DNA of 64,000 nt from Albifimbria verrucaria. Lineage: Eukaryota; Ascomycota; Sordariomycetes; Hypocreales; Stachybotryaceae. The position numbers were made by a program, and so were the translations under genes. Under the pieces are notes generated by a model. That model did not search any database. It had not been told where the DNA came from and saw only the letters and a list, made by a program, of their open reading frames with translations. Below, in pieces: positions 12,044 to 24,484 of this stretch (positions are counted from its first letter, which is position 1; each line of letters starts with the position of its first letter). The stretch lies in assembly GCA_020081605.1 (NCBI GenBank), contig JAHREC010000009.1, positions 2,790,001-2,854,000 of the forward strand, in the 5' to 3' direction.

Positions 12044-14525
12044 CTATGTATTGGTGCTACCATCACAGGATACAATGCGGTAATCTTCCCTGGGTCTAGT
12101 TGGTGCTTCGAAAGCAGCGTAGGAAGCCACACACCTCTCGAGGAAATGACTATGTAGCCTTCTGTCATCTATATCTAGTTTTGCGGTACCCGATGCTGGG
12201 TACACCCATGACGAGAAACCAGCAACTCTCGCACAGGGCTCGCTGTCTCCAGTGATTTCGCGTAGACACACTGCAGTGCACCCTGAGCTCTTGGTGCTTT
12301 CGTAACGGGCTCAGTTCTATAAAGCAAATATCGGAAAAACAAGTTCTGTCCAAGTACCTGGGCCTGTTCCTGAGTCTGGATTAGAATACGCAAAAGACAG
12401 AAGAACTTTTGTATTTCTTGTAGGCGCTTCTCTTTGTCTGAAGACTGCTTAGTCAACCATCTACTGTCGGGTTAAAGGCTATTCTGGTGTTTTTTGCTTT
12501 CCTTACCTGATACTGGCATGGTAGCGCACCAATGCCCCTAGCCTTAAGATCCGAGCAATCCAGCAAGAAAAGTGTCCGCGAGGTAAATTTGAGGTTATTC
12601 CAATCCCTGCGGATAGCCATCCTGTACGAATAGGTGATGTGAGACCAGCAATAGGGTTGCTTGGCCCCAAAGTAACATCCACAAGACTAACATCGTGTTG
12701 TAGGCCGGGGGCACATTTCTACTTGCAGGTCAAACGTATTCGCTATGAGGTCGAGCTAATCGTTGTCAACCAGGGTTCATTGTAAATGCCTAATGAAATG
12801 GTCTCGTACTTTCTGACCTTCATTCCACGTAACCTCTTGTATACTATCTTTCCAATTATTGCCAGGAAATAGATCAGATTTGACCGCTGCCGTCGCCTGA
12901 GTGAGTAGATGTGAAGAGACAACTAGATGGAACCGATTCTTGGCTTGTATCATGAGCCTGATCTTGCCTGATCTTCGATTCCTTCTACTTGAGCTTGTAC
13001 TTCACTTCCTAGCTTGATACTTGGTGCATAAGTCGTATTGACTTCGTTTACCGTTTGCAATTGGGTCGAGGGTTGTATAGAGCTCCCTGGTTAGTTCAAG
13101 TCATTGTCCAGTCGAGTTATATTAGACAGCATGATAGGAGAAGGCTGTACTTCAGAGATTGGGTGTATCCTTTCTTCTGCCTCTGCGATATTGGGATCAC
13201 ACATTGAGATGTATAGCTGCCATAATATCACCAAACTCATGTAGATATTGGAATTAAGTATACCCAATGCCGAAATCGTCATGAAAGATGAGTTGAAGCA
13301 TACCATTGATCAAGAGATGAGGACCCAAAAATGACTCCAAAACTCGGAACATATCACTCACTGCGCCCTCGCTCAACGGGATCGAAGGAATGGTGAGGTA
13401 GGGGCAAAGATCCGAAACGGACATGCTAGATGCAGATATATGGGAACGGTGCTCGAGGATGATAGCAAGGGTGTTGCCTATTATCCTCAATGGAATTTCT
13501 TCGACTGGCGTCTTTTCGAATAGTTTGCACGTCCATAGCGGCCCAGTTCCAAATACCTCGTGGAACTCCAAAGTATTCTGGACTTCTTCGGATAGCTCAG
13601 AGAATTCTCTGTTTCCGTAGTCATGGATGTTTGGCCTTCATTTGTAAATTCTGGGTTCTGAATTGCATTAAAGTCATGGGAACTTCAAGTAGATTCGAGG
13701 ATTTTTATAGTGTTAGACTCGGTCGTAGGAATGAACCTGACGGGATCATTGCGTTCAATGTCATTGTATGTGAACTTCCCTGGTCTTTAACCTCCTTTCT
13801 CAGAGGGCTAAAGGAGATATTTGTTTCGATCTGCTACGGCCCGGCCACTGCGGGCTGTCTCCCACGCGTGTTCTGTCCCATCGTCTCTTGCCGGGCCTAA
13901 TAGCGGATCGCGTGAGGGATCCTCAGAGTCTCTGTCGATTCCGTTTCGAATTGGTAGCAACTCCGAAGTTTCTTCATACCTACCATATGCCACGTAATCT
14001 AGTTCCATATGACCAGGTTTATCATTAGGTTTCACGTTGGAATTGTTCTGATCTTGTAACGCATTCGATATCAGTTCATATGCGTTGCATGTTTCACGGG
14101 ATAATGCCGCGTGTTGAACGTCATTGTCAAGGTCCGCATCGGCGATGTTCACTTAAAATAGTGCTTCTACAATGACCCTTTGCACATTTTTGTCGCCAAT
14201 AGAGTGATGTTTGTTCAACCTCATCATTGAAGCATACCTGAGGGCCCTGGTCTTTTGCCAAAAGCGCAAGTACTTCTTCATCGCTTTCCTCTGTCGTTAA
14301 TGATAGTAGCGTCTGGCAGGTGTTGCTTTTAGAACTTGGGCCGAGAATACCTTTCTCAAACAGAAGTTTAATCCTTGTGGTATCACTGTCATCTGTTCCA
14401 TAAGACAGGGCCTTCTAGCTAGTTTCATTCCTCCATTGTAACTGTTGTCTTCTTGAAGTGGCTGTTATTGCTGCTCTGTATCAAGCTCCAGCATCCTTTC
14501 AAAACATAATTCCTCATGAAACATT
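12044..14525 (-). pseudogene. Degenerate tandem copy of the ankyrin/His-Asp-Ser gene
   Basis: Fragments in several frames match the intact-looking neighbour in the same order. An N-terminal piece (YGTDDSDTTRIKLLFEKGI, like YGVEGGDTSRVKV in copy 1) is followed by a few eroded ankyrin-like units (about 13810-14300). Then come PLRIIGNTLAIILEHRS and GPHLLINGMLQ (13254-13571), VSSHLLTQA with FPGNNWKDS (about 12850-12940), and the end ARVAGFSSWVYPAS to REDYRIV (12044-12270). The His context and a Ser-Gly pair can still be found. The Asp-containing segment and much of the linker carry stops and frame changes beyond what single homopolymer losses explain. Most ankyrin repeats are missing. Read as a decaying duplicate. 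It is still possible that part of the damage is sequencing error. Confidence 0.75.
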
Positions 14526-15579
14526 ATCTTCCATTACTTCAATCAGTGATAACCTCAAGTGTTAGTTAAACCTACTCACTGTTTAGATAAAGCCTATCGT
14601 CAACTGTCAAGATGCTCTATGAGGCATGTCAGTGGACGCTCCATATCGCCTATCACTCGTTTACGTGATCTCCTAAGTATAGTCCAGCGAATGGCATGGC
14701 ATCGAGGCTAAACACGTGCTTGCTATCCCACAAAGGTGTGACAGAAGTAAAAGCCACTTATGATCGATGAGGGGGGCCAAGATTTAGTGCAAAGCTTTGG
14801 ATGCAACCATTATGGATACATACGTCCTATTAGCGGCCTGGCTTCCTCGTGGCGGCGCATCCAGCGGCTAATTGGCGATGACATGCATGAGGCTGTGCAA
14901 GCGCATTGTTCTATAACCTTGTCTGCAACTTGTGATCAATGTCAAGCAACGAATGAGAGTGCTTACAGGAAGGCTCAAGTTGCAGTTGATCGCCAACTCA
15001 TACAACCTTTAGATGTAGCACCATGTCTTGCAGACGGCTGAGTTACTATCGTTTATTGGTTCCGATATGCATCAATGCCCAAGTAGCCGTATAGCAACAC
15101 AAGTATTATAAATGCTAAGTATTGAGAGATCAGGCACCAGTAACAATTGTGCTCATGCCCACGAGCTCAGCTCTCTGGGACTCCACGATCCCTCCTCGCT
15201 TGGGGCCCCTCGGGCTCTTAGCTTGCTTCATATACACCAGTTTCTGTTTATCTGCTGCGGTATAGCTGATTCATACTGAATTTTCATATGTGCAAGGGGT
15301 TCAGTGTCTTTCGTTTTCAATTTTGTGTTTTCTTGGAAGAAAAAGGATATCACTTGGTGGTTCAAGACTCCTTCTCCACGTTATGCATCACACGTTAATA
15401 TCATAACCAGCAGACTTTCACTTGGCTTTACGGAAAACTCATGCTTTTATAAGGTTTAAAATACACTTTGTTATAAAAATGAAATGTCAATTCAATCTGG
15501 ATAACGAAGTCACTAGTGACAACAACGTATTGATCCTCGCGTACCATTAGTAACAAATGTTCCCTTGAGCGCTTCCATT
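14526..15579. other. Upstream flank of the degenerate copy; no gene seen
   Basis: This region contains the partner of the 11484-11722 repeat (14921-15168). A 93-codon + strand ORF at 14760-15041 overlaps the repeat, has no recognisable domain and is not credible. The part from 15169 to 15579 is the 3' flank of the next minus-strand gene, AT-rich and without features I recognise. Confidence 0.55.
14921..15168. repeat. Direct repeat, copy 2 (partner 11484-11722)
   Basis: Homologous to 11484-11722 in the same orientation, sharing TGGTTCCGATATGCATCAAT, GAGATCAGGCACCAGTAA and TGTGCTCATGCCCACGAGCT. Both copies lie upstream of an ankyrin gene copy, so the pair marks the 5' limit of the tandem duplication unit. 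By eye the identity is patchy, suggesting an old event. Confidence 0.8.
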
Positions 15580-17419
15580 TCAAATTAGATTTCCCAGCCA
15601 ACTCTCAACACCGCCCTCGGTCATACTCTCTTGATCCTCCTCTTCGGAAGCTTCAATTCCGTCAAACTCCCAACGGCGATGTTCCGTCTCAGCCTGTACC
15701 CAAGGGTGACGGTAGATGTACAAGCCCGATTGCTCCATCTCCGTGACCGCCCAGCGGAAAATGCCAGCAGTTGCCTGCTTCGAGGCAATGTTCTCCTCAG
15801 GGATGTCCACCCGAATGTTTGTACCAAATTCGTAGGCTGAGGATAAGAGCAATCTAACGGCTCCTTCATTGTCCATTGTGTGCAAGCCAGGATCAGTCTG
15901 AATGGTTCCATTGCTTGATTGCCAATACCATTTCTCATATTCCCAATGGTGTGGTTTGCAGCCCAAATGCTCCTGCACTTCTGTCTCCGTCTCGGATACT
16001 AGCATTTTACCAAACGGCGACCATGTGTAGAGAGGCGGATTACTGAAGGCCGGGTCTTGGGAGCACTCGTGGCGAATCCTCCACACTTGCTCCCGAGCAA
16101 CCCTGCCTTGGTCGTCAACGTAGGGCTCCACGCCCTGAATATCCATGAATGACTGCGGCGACCTCGTCCACGAAGCGACTTCAGGGATTGGTCTGAAGGG
16201 AACACAGGCAGAAAATTTGAGGGTTCGCAGGTAATTGAGGATTGCCTCTGATATTTCTGTCTTGCCGCACGCGAGGACACCATACCACAGAGGTGCTATC
16301 ATTGGGTTTCGCTTAGCGAATGTATGAGCCAATACCTCGTATGCTTCACCAAGGATTAATGGCTCAACCTCGCGATAAATTGGCTCAGTCCATGCGCTGA
16401 CAAGATTGCAGTTGATGCCGGGTTCCCAGAAAATGCTCCACAGCGCAGATGAGACAAACTGGGGTTTGAGCTGAAGGTCATCAAGTGAGATAACTTGACC
16501 GATTCCTCGGTGAAGAACACCGGGGTGCCGGGTTTTGGAGAGATTCAGTGAAGGATGAGGGCATCGGCAGCTCTATGGTGGAACCCGTTTGGCCATGCAG
16601 GGAATCAACATGACCATGGCCAGAGCGAGGTTTGACTGCATGCCAAGATCGTACATGGATACGAAGTGCGACAGGTATTCCATTGCACGTCCGCTCGTGG
16701 GAGGTACGCCTTCAAATAGTGTACAAGCAAGGAACTGATCAGTTGTGACGCCAAAGTGAACATCTCCTTGGAACTCGTACGCCCATGGAGGTATGGTATC
16801 CCCAGTGGATTGCCATCCTTGACCAGGAGAGGTCAATGCTTTCCACCATCGCCACTCCTGAATGGAAGCTTCGCCAAGGTATATAATGCATGTGTGTCGC
16901 TTGGGTAACTTTACAATGCTTGTCAGGGGTAGGTAGCGCATTTCGATGCCCTGCCTCTCCAGGAGCGCCATGGAGAAGATGTATGACCATGCCATGAACA
17001 AGAGCGACGTGGCTTGAAGTTTCGAATCTGGGAACTGGAATTTGGAGAACTGTGACATTTTGCAAACGACGGGTTGATTTCGAGGCATGGCAACCTTCCA
17101 CTGGATAGTAGACCCAGGACGTTGCAGCATAAGAGGATCGTGGGTTCTACTGTCGCGGATAGTAGACGACGTTAATCTCCACGAAGCACTTCCACAGACT
17201 GAGCCATCTTTTGGGATACTCTTGGGTAGAGCTGGTGTCCGGTGGACCAAGCTGCCAAACCGGACAGTATCGATCTTGAATGTTGACTGCAGTCCTTGAC
17301 GGACTAGAGCTGCCCAGTACAGGCTGCTGGAGGCGAAAACGCGCCACACATCGGTTTCAGAGGGTTCGACAGGTTGTGTATAGGGTTCCCTTCAGGGGAG
17401 GGTTCTCAATTATGGTCAT
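15580..17419 (-). CDS. Fungal protein of unknown function, about 600 residues
   Basis: I recognise a widespread ascomycete hypothetical family without an assigned activity. The visible segments are DVWRVFASSSLYWAALVRQG near the N-terminus, a central region with SPGQGWQSTGDTIPPWAYEF and GDVHFGVTT, then PPTSGRAMEYLSHFVSMYDLG, and a C-terminal third with AHTFAKRNPMIAPLWYGVLA and an acidic tail (EASEEEDQESMTEGG). There is no signal peptide. Start MTIIENPP at 17419 is the first in-frame ATG upstream of the conserved DVWRVF block. No intron is needed. The frame breaks at about 17375, 16590 and 16540, each small. Between the two large ORFs (16573-17349 and 15580-16332) the bridging sequence is open in one frame (DLQLKPQFVSSALWSIFW), so this is one gene. 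Confidence 0.6.
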
Positions 17420-18644
17420 GGGGACTATGGGCTAGGATAGCCAAAGAAAGATGGAAGAAGGGGTATGAGTGTCGGTTGTTGTAGGATGGAGGTTCTGGAT
17501 GGATTAGATTCAGAAGGGAGGACTTTCAACGAGTTTAAATAGGTGTGTAGCAAGAGACCAAGGCGCAGCCTTGCGGTCTGAAGGGAGAATGGAAAAGGTC
17601 AAGCCCAATGCTGTGCAACAGAGGCGGCAGAGGCGAGTGATATCGGGCTGCCTGTGGGCGTGCATACCGCTATTGTACTTAGATGAATACTGGGCTTGAA
17701 CCTATACCTCCATAGCGGTTATAACACTTAACTGCAAGAAAGCAATACTTTATCCGAGGTGTTGCAACAGGATGGCACAGTGGCTCGGGAAACGACGTCG
17801 TAGTTGCAGGTAGGGTCGCATCCGTCCACGGCCAAGCCATCGTATGATGGCCATGTACAGTACAAAGGCTGAGTCCGTGATGGTGGTACAAGGTCGGGAG
17901 GTTTTCTGCACATTTTGTGATTGCTTTTTGCCTGGAGGGCTGAAGGCCAAGACTTGGAGGTGGTCATGGGAAGTCATATACTATGCTGAGTGTCAGACTA
18001 TCACGACGACTTACACCAAGTGGATAAGCAGGACACACCTTACTGCTAGTCCCAACCAAGACGTTGACTAATGGGGCCGGTTGCTTGTTCGCCTGCCGGC
18101 AGTTACTAGGAGAGCGGGTATGGGCTCTGGCTCTGCATAAAAACAACCAAGTTTGAGTATGATTAGGCAGGAAAAAAAAGAAAGAAAGAAAGAAAAAAGA
18201 GTCGCTGGTTCAGCACGACACACACACTCGCTCAGTCACACCCACACCATAGACGTAGGCAAAGGTAGATGGACATGGGCCTGTCTTGGTCTTGTCTTAT
18301 TTCGGAGTCGCAGGTCTCGCCAGATGGAGCGTGTTTGTGCTACTGCGGTGATCGGCGTGTTCCGCTTAAACGACGGCATCTCCCGTGACTAAGCCAGACC
18401 CCGGTGTCACAACTAAACGGCCCCTGGCTGTCCAGATCGCTTCACCCCTGTCCGTCCTCTGTCCCTTGTCCTTTGGACATGCCCTCGTGACACGGCCAGA
18501 CAAGACATCGTCGTCATCCTCACCGCACTCAACGCTCTCCTATCCTCAATCTCTACGCTCATTTCTCCAGATCTCACGGGCTATCGACTCTGGGCTTATT
18601 GCAGGTGCTTTTTATTGTGTGCGACCAAGGAATAGACTGCTAGA
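17420..18644. other. Divergent intergenic region
   Basis: It separates the minus-strand unknown gene from ISN1 on the plus strand and so should hold both promoters. A purine-rich run (18168-18200, A-rich with repeated GAAA units) and a short CA-rich stretch (18220-18248) are visible. The last 150 bp before ISN1 are C/T-rich. No coding feature was recognised. Confidence 0.6.
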
Positions 18645-20259
18645 ATGACGACCCGTTACCGTGTCGAGTGTAAGAAACCCCGCCAGCGTCCTCGTCCCCT
18701 CCTCCTCTCCCATGGACATCACGTCCAATTCAAGCGATCAAGGCTGACAGGCTGCTCAAGATGCCCTCAAGACGCACAGGCGCGATCAGTTCATAGGCAA
18801 GTGCAGAGGAAAAGCGCCGGAAGCAAGCATCGAGTGATCCTTGCCCTCTTCTAGTCATTCAGACACAGCACGGTGATGCTGACTCTTGATGCTCGATAGA
18901 ATGGGTGAAGGGATTGTTGGCTGTGCCATTCGTTCTTTACTCGCAGCCTACCGGAATACTGGGAGATGATGCGAGCATCGTCAAGCTCGGTGAGGAGGCT
19001 CACCGCCGCTACGCCGAAATCATGAGAGATGTTGAGCTCATGATCGACGACCATAGTAAGACTCCAACAAGTTTTCCATATCCAGAACTGCTCTGACCGG
19101 AACCTTCTCAGTATCGCGCCAGCACAATGACGATGTCCTTCCGTCGAAACTGAAGATGCTGGTGCCAACGGCCGGGCCTTTCTTCACTAGGCTTCCTCGA
19201 AGCCGCCTTCAAGTATCAGGACCGCAAGCGTTACATCTCATCCAGGAGATACGTTGCGCCCTCATTCAACGACGTGCGGCTCATTCTTAACTCAGCCCAG
19301 ATCATGGCCGTGAACAACGGTGCTCTGCAGCTGGCTACGTTTGATGGTGATGTGACGCTGTATGACGACGGAGAGAGTCTCGAGCCTAGCAACCCCGTGA
19401 TTCCTAGACTTTTGGGTGAGTCTCATAACGACTACTTGAAATCTCATGTTTCTCTCTTTGTTCTGCTTGTAATTGCTCAGGATTATAGTCTAACGAACCA
19501 TTGCAGACTTGCTGGAGAAGAACATCAGGGTTGGTATCGTCACGGCAGCTGGCTATACCACAGCGGATCGCTACTATGCTCGGCTCCACGGCCTTCTCGA
19601 TGCCATTGCGTCCTCCGAACAACTGGACGCCACTCAGCAGCAGAACCTCATCATCATGGGCGGTGAGGCCAACTACTTGTTCGAGTTCTCCCTTCTTCTC
19701 CCTACCTCCTCGAGCCGGTGCCACGCAGCCGCTGGTTGACCCCTGAGATGGCCACATGGTCCGAAACTGAGATTGCATCGCTCCTCGACGTCGCTGAGGC
19801 CGCTCTGCGTGACTGTATCCGCACCATGCGCCTCCCCGCAACGTTGATCCGCAAGGATCGTGCCGTGGGAATCATCCCTGACCCCCGAACGTGCGCATGG
19901 CCCGTGAAAGTCTTGAGGAGACGGTGCTGGTAGTACAGCGAATCCTCGAGCTCGAGCAGCAACGGCAGCAGCAGCACCGAGGCGGCTCGTACCGACCCGT
20001 GCCTTTCTGTGCTTTCAACGGCGGACGCGATGTCTTCGTCGACATTGGCGACAAGAGCTGGGGCGTGGCCGTATGCCAGCAGTGGTTCGGCGGCATCCGC
20101 CCAGAGGGCACCCTGCACGTCGGCGACCAGTTCCTGAGCGCAGGGTCAAACGACTTCAAGGCGCGCAGCGTGGGAACTACGGCATGGATCGCCAACCCCG
20201 CCGAGACGGTGGACCTTTTGGATGAGCTGGCAGACTTGATGCAGAAGAAGCTGTCCTGA
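18645..20259 (+). CDS. ISN1: IMP-specific 5'-nucleotidase
   Basis: Isn1 dephosphorylates IMP to inosine in purine salvage and turnover; it is a cytosolic HAD-type phosphatase. The start MTTRYRVEYALKTHRRDQF is the family's N-terminus, and the catalytic motif ATFDGDVTLYDDG (DxDxT) is in exon 4. Later come IVTAAGYTTADRYYARLHGL, GGEANYLFEF, FNGGRDVFVDIGDKSWGV and LHVGDQFLSAGSNDFKAR. Introns: 18670-18760, 18797-18899 (a GC-AG intron: GCAAGT donor), about 19056-19112, and about 19414-19506. Frame breaks occur near 19190 (before FLEAAFKYQ), about 19697 and about 19883; the last is repaired by one C. Length (about 430 residues) fits the family. The neighbouring SAT4 gene is convergent but 4.2 kb away. 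Confidence 0.93.
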
Positions 20260-23200
20260 GAGGGCATTCTTGGTTACCCTAGATAGTCATCATGGCTTGC
20301 GATGGATAGGATTCGAGGTGTTTCGGTAATTCATAAAGACAGCTTGGAACAAGGCTGGGTTGGAATGAATTAGGGAGCACGGGTCGAATACCTGGAATAC
20401 TGGCTTTACAATATCAATTTCACAATAATGATACCGGCGATCTGCTTGTTGCAGACGCTTCAACTCAGAATTCTGTAACCCGATCTGATGTGTCAGTTGT
20501 TGGTGCAGGGTAGCCCACAGTGCCGCAGTGTAAGTTGGCTTTAAGTTCTCACTCTCTATTGAAGGACATTCTAAGACCGCTCTAAACCTTCTTTCAACAT
20601 ACACTCATCAAAATGTTTACCAACTCTTGTATCAACCCTCATTTACTGCTCGATATTGCCCTTCCATCTCCGAATCTCTGTAAGAACTCGACATGCTCTG
20701 TCTCCGTCGCTCTGAGACCCTGCGAATATGCATCTATCGAGATGACCTCGTCGTCCAGCAGCCACCTCGCTCGCCTTGTATAGATACAACCAAGTCGCCA
20801 ATGTAGCTATACTTCGACCTTTCTTTTTAATGAAAGGGCTGCCTTCCCCTCTTCTGCAACCGCAAGCCTCCATCCACCACGATGGGCAGAAACAGAGCTT
20901 GCCTCCGGCATCGACGATGAGAATGATGCCCAAGCCTATCGGATCCCCGCCCGCGAGCCTTGATAAGCGACGAGGCCTCTATTGATGCTACTATACGCAC
21001 TGAGACGCAAGCATCACACGCTGCGACCTTGGGCTCTGCTCGACGGATGTTGCCTTTCCAATAGGAATCAGAAACCGGGCCCCGGGAAAGAGGGTGCAAG
21101 CCACCGCGGGGACCTTCTGAAGCCCGAAGCAAGCGCGATGCTTTGCTTCCGTGTGTCTTGAGTCTGGATGGCTTGCATGGAGAGCATTATGCTGTGCTCG
21201 GAGGAAACAGTTCTAGAGTCACTGTGACGTTGCTGTCTTGGCGGTTTTGCAGCACACACAGCCCGGGTCGCTTCCGCAGTTTCAGCTCCTATCAATATCT
21301 CTGTTGCTTAATACTCCACGGCCAGTAGGAAGTGTCCCGCATGCAACAGCATATGCGGTCTTTGTCAAGGCCAAATCGCCTCGACGCTTGGCATGCACTC
21401 GACTTGCCATCCGGTCGGCAGCAAATGCGCCATGTTATGCCTTGTGTGGCAGTCGTGCAACAACACCAACCACTCAGACGCGAGCCGATATTCATCGGAG
21501 TGCTTCATGGCTGCCAGACCTCACCTTCAGCTTCTTGCCAGCGCATTCTGGTTTTGCTTTTGTCGGTGTAATGCCTGGCGGAGAAAAGGCCGGTGGCTTG
21601 TTGCTGACCATGAGCAAAGGCTTTGGGCATCGATGCCAGCCTTGTTTCCAATAACCTGGTTTGTCGGCCAGCCCGGTGTTGCGTCGTCCTCGATGCTTTT
21701 CTTCACACCGGGTCTTGGCGGAATCTTGCTTTTGAGATCGCCAAGGCGGGAGGCCGATAGGATCCTGACCCTAGCTGGCTCCAATCGCAACTGCCGACGA
21801 CATGCCTGGCAGCCACCACGACAGAGCCTTGCGAAGGATCGGCCATATTCTCTTTGCTTTTGTCTGACAGAATGTTTGTAATCAATATTGGAGCATCCAG
21901 ACTCAGGCTGCCGCGCTTGGAGGGCAAGCATGTGAATGGACCGGCGCAGCCATCTTGGAGGCAATGTGCAGAATTGCTTGCTCACCGTAAAGCAATCCTC
22001 TCTGGGTGGCCAAAGAAAAAGCAATGACTTGGATGAAACTGGGGCTTGGCGGATGCGTGCCCAAGCGATAGTCAAGGGCTCTATCCGACGTCCCATTCCC
22101 GCTGCGACCTCGAACGCGATTGCTCGTCCATGATTGCTACCCACCTTTCGATAGACCCTGCAGCTCATGGCGTCTTACATGCCCTTGTCGCTGCTTCCGG
22201 CCTCTCTCGCGCTGCGAAACCGACCAAGGGCGGCCCGCTGCCGCAGAGCCCACAGGCAAGCATGATTTTTGCCTTCAAAGCCCCTGGTCCTGGCAAGGAG
22301 ACGAATGCCGCACACTCTCGTGCAACCACGGCCACCTCTGCTTCCTGAGGTGAGGAGAGGGGCACCCCGTTAGCTGAGCAAGTCCACGGCATATCCGGCA
22401 CGCGAGCATGGGGGCGTGAGGGGATGGGAGGGAGATAGAAGAAACAGGAGCTCTGCGGCACGGCTGCACGCGGGAATAAAAGAATCTGGGGAAAAAGCAC
22501 GCAGGACTGTGTGCGTGTCAGACGAGTCAAGTCGCTGTGCGCGATGCATGTAACTCGTTGTACAGGCCTTGTACATCGAGGCCCTGCGTGACTTGGAGCG
22601 GGCTTTCCTGATGAGATGGTCGTTTTTTCTGATCGCAGTGGATCGCCCATGTGTTGATCTGCATGCATATCTGACAGGTTAAGCACAGCTGGGCGTCTTC
22701 GTGAGGTGTCATCTCGATTGCTAAAGGATTGCTTCGCGATATGCCTACGGCGAGACAGCTTTCCAACGCTCTCGAGGCAGGCAAAACGGAGAGGGCTTGC
22801 AGGACGACGATCGCCAGTTCAATAATTCCTCTCCTCGAGCATACATGTTGTGAAAGCACCACCCGCCCACAGGCGGATATGCACCACGCATCCCCTTCCC
22901 GTAGTGTCGGTTGGCGGACGCATACACAGGCCCCATGTCCACGCATACACACCAAGAGCCGATGGAAACCAGCGGTCAGCGCCAAGCTCAGGTACATCCG
23001 GCCAGGGCATGCCCTTGGGTCCGGCCTCTCTGCGTTGTGCATGCCTACATTACATGGGTCCCCTTCTACATACCTGGATCAGGAAGTCCCAGCCGTTGGC
23101 CGCACTGCATTCTCCCTAGGGGTCGTACTTACTCGTCCTCGGAGACTGGGGTCGCACACAAACACTCCTCGCACAGCAGTCGGAAAGTTTTGATGAGGCC

Positions 23201-24484
23201 GCATCTGCCTCGGACAGGGTGGGAATTGCGTTGTGTGCGTGTGTAGCATGAGAGCGGCCTTAGTGGGAAAACGCCTGATTCAGTGCCACCTGCATAGGGT
23301 GCTTGCATCATCGTTTATGCAGTACCTCGACCACCGTTGTGTGTGATACTGTGCTCTGTGCTCCCAATATTCGAAAACCCTTGCTTCCCTGTACAAGCGG
23401 CCAGTAAGGCTGGCATTGCTCGAGCAGACCAGCTCGGCCGGAAAAGCAAATCCCTTGTGACTGCGTCAACACCAACGTCAGCATCTTCAACACCATGAAT
23501 AGTCATGTCTTGTCATAATGTCTCACGCCTACTCACGTCTTCCCTGCTCTCCGACAGCCTGGTCCTGGTAAACCTCACCCTCTTCCTGGGATCAAGATGG
23601 TGGGCAGACCTCTGGGACGGATGGGCCAGGAGTGCGACCCAAAATCGGGACAGGCACTTCGCTTCCCACCCCACGCTTCGACAACTTCACGCTAGAGTGC
23701 TGCGTGCGTGGTCGAGGACAAATGATCTACAAGAAACCCCCATCCATCCATTTGTGCCGACATCCGGGGCTGGTCCAGACAGACATCTTGGACTAGTACA
23801 CCGGGCCGAGCTGGTTCAAGCTACAATCACATGAAGGCAACATATTTGTAATGGGTTCAATAAACGTCTCGAATTGCAAGTCTATCATATCAAATGCACG
23901 CTGATCAGCCGCACCGGCTGTCCAAGGTCGGAAAAAGCAAGCCAGGGTCAACTCTGGTCCAAACAAATCTCTCCACGCCCCAACTTTTGTTAACCACAAA
24001 ACCAGCTACATCTGGCTCACATGTGACCCTTCCCAATACTGACCACCGAAGGTCGATAGTTTCCTTGCATCGAGACCCTCACGTCTCCCGACCTTGAACC
24101 AACAAGTGGCGAGGCCACACAACCCACCAACACATTCCCATTAGTAGGATAAAGACAGTAAGATTTGACATGTATGTCCGTTGAGGTGTATTTACTTTGG
24201 CTGCGGAGGGACCACCTATCCCGCCTCCCTAGTGAAACGGTCCTCTGACCGCCATTAACAATAAATCATTCATCAAAATTCATCAAACTCCAGACCAAGG
24301 CAAGCTTGCAGGAACCCCTTCCTCGCAGCTCTTGGTCAATGATCCTTGAACGCCGGTACAGGCGATACACAATCCAATAGTGGGTTATGAGATAAAAACC
24401 AAGGAAATAATAGAGCAAGGAAATATATAGTTGTTCTTTGTATCGTAGTCATGCTTGGACCGACTAAGCCCGTGGTATACTGGG
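20260..24484. other. Gene-free region, 4.2 kb, between two convergent genes
   Basis: Base composition is not AT-rich, so there are many overlapping chance ORFs on both strands (for example 21238-21654, 21393-21881, 21527-22168, 22527-23042). None has a recognisable domain, a family-like start or consistent splice sites. No tRNA, transposase or tandem repeat was seen. Because both flanking genes end here, promoters of those genes are not expected. A non-coding transcript or an unannotated short gene cannot be excluded by reading. Confidence 0.5.

Noticed and set aside
11484..15168. Direct repeats as LTRs of a retrotransposon
   Set aside because: The sequence between them encodes the degenerate ankyrin gene copy, not reverse transcriptase or gag, and both repeats sit at equivalent upstream positions, so tandem duplication explains them better.
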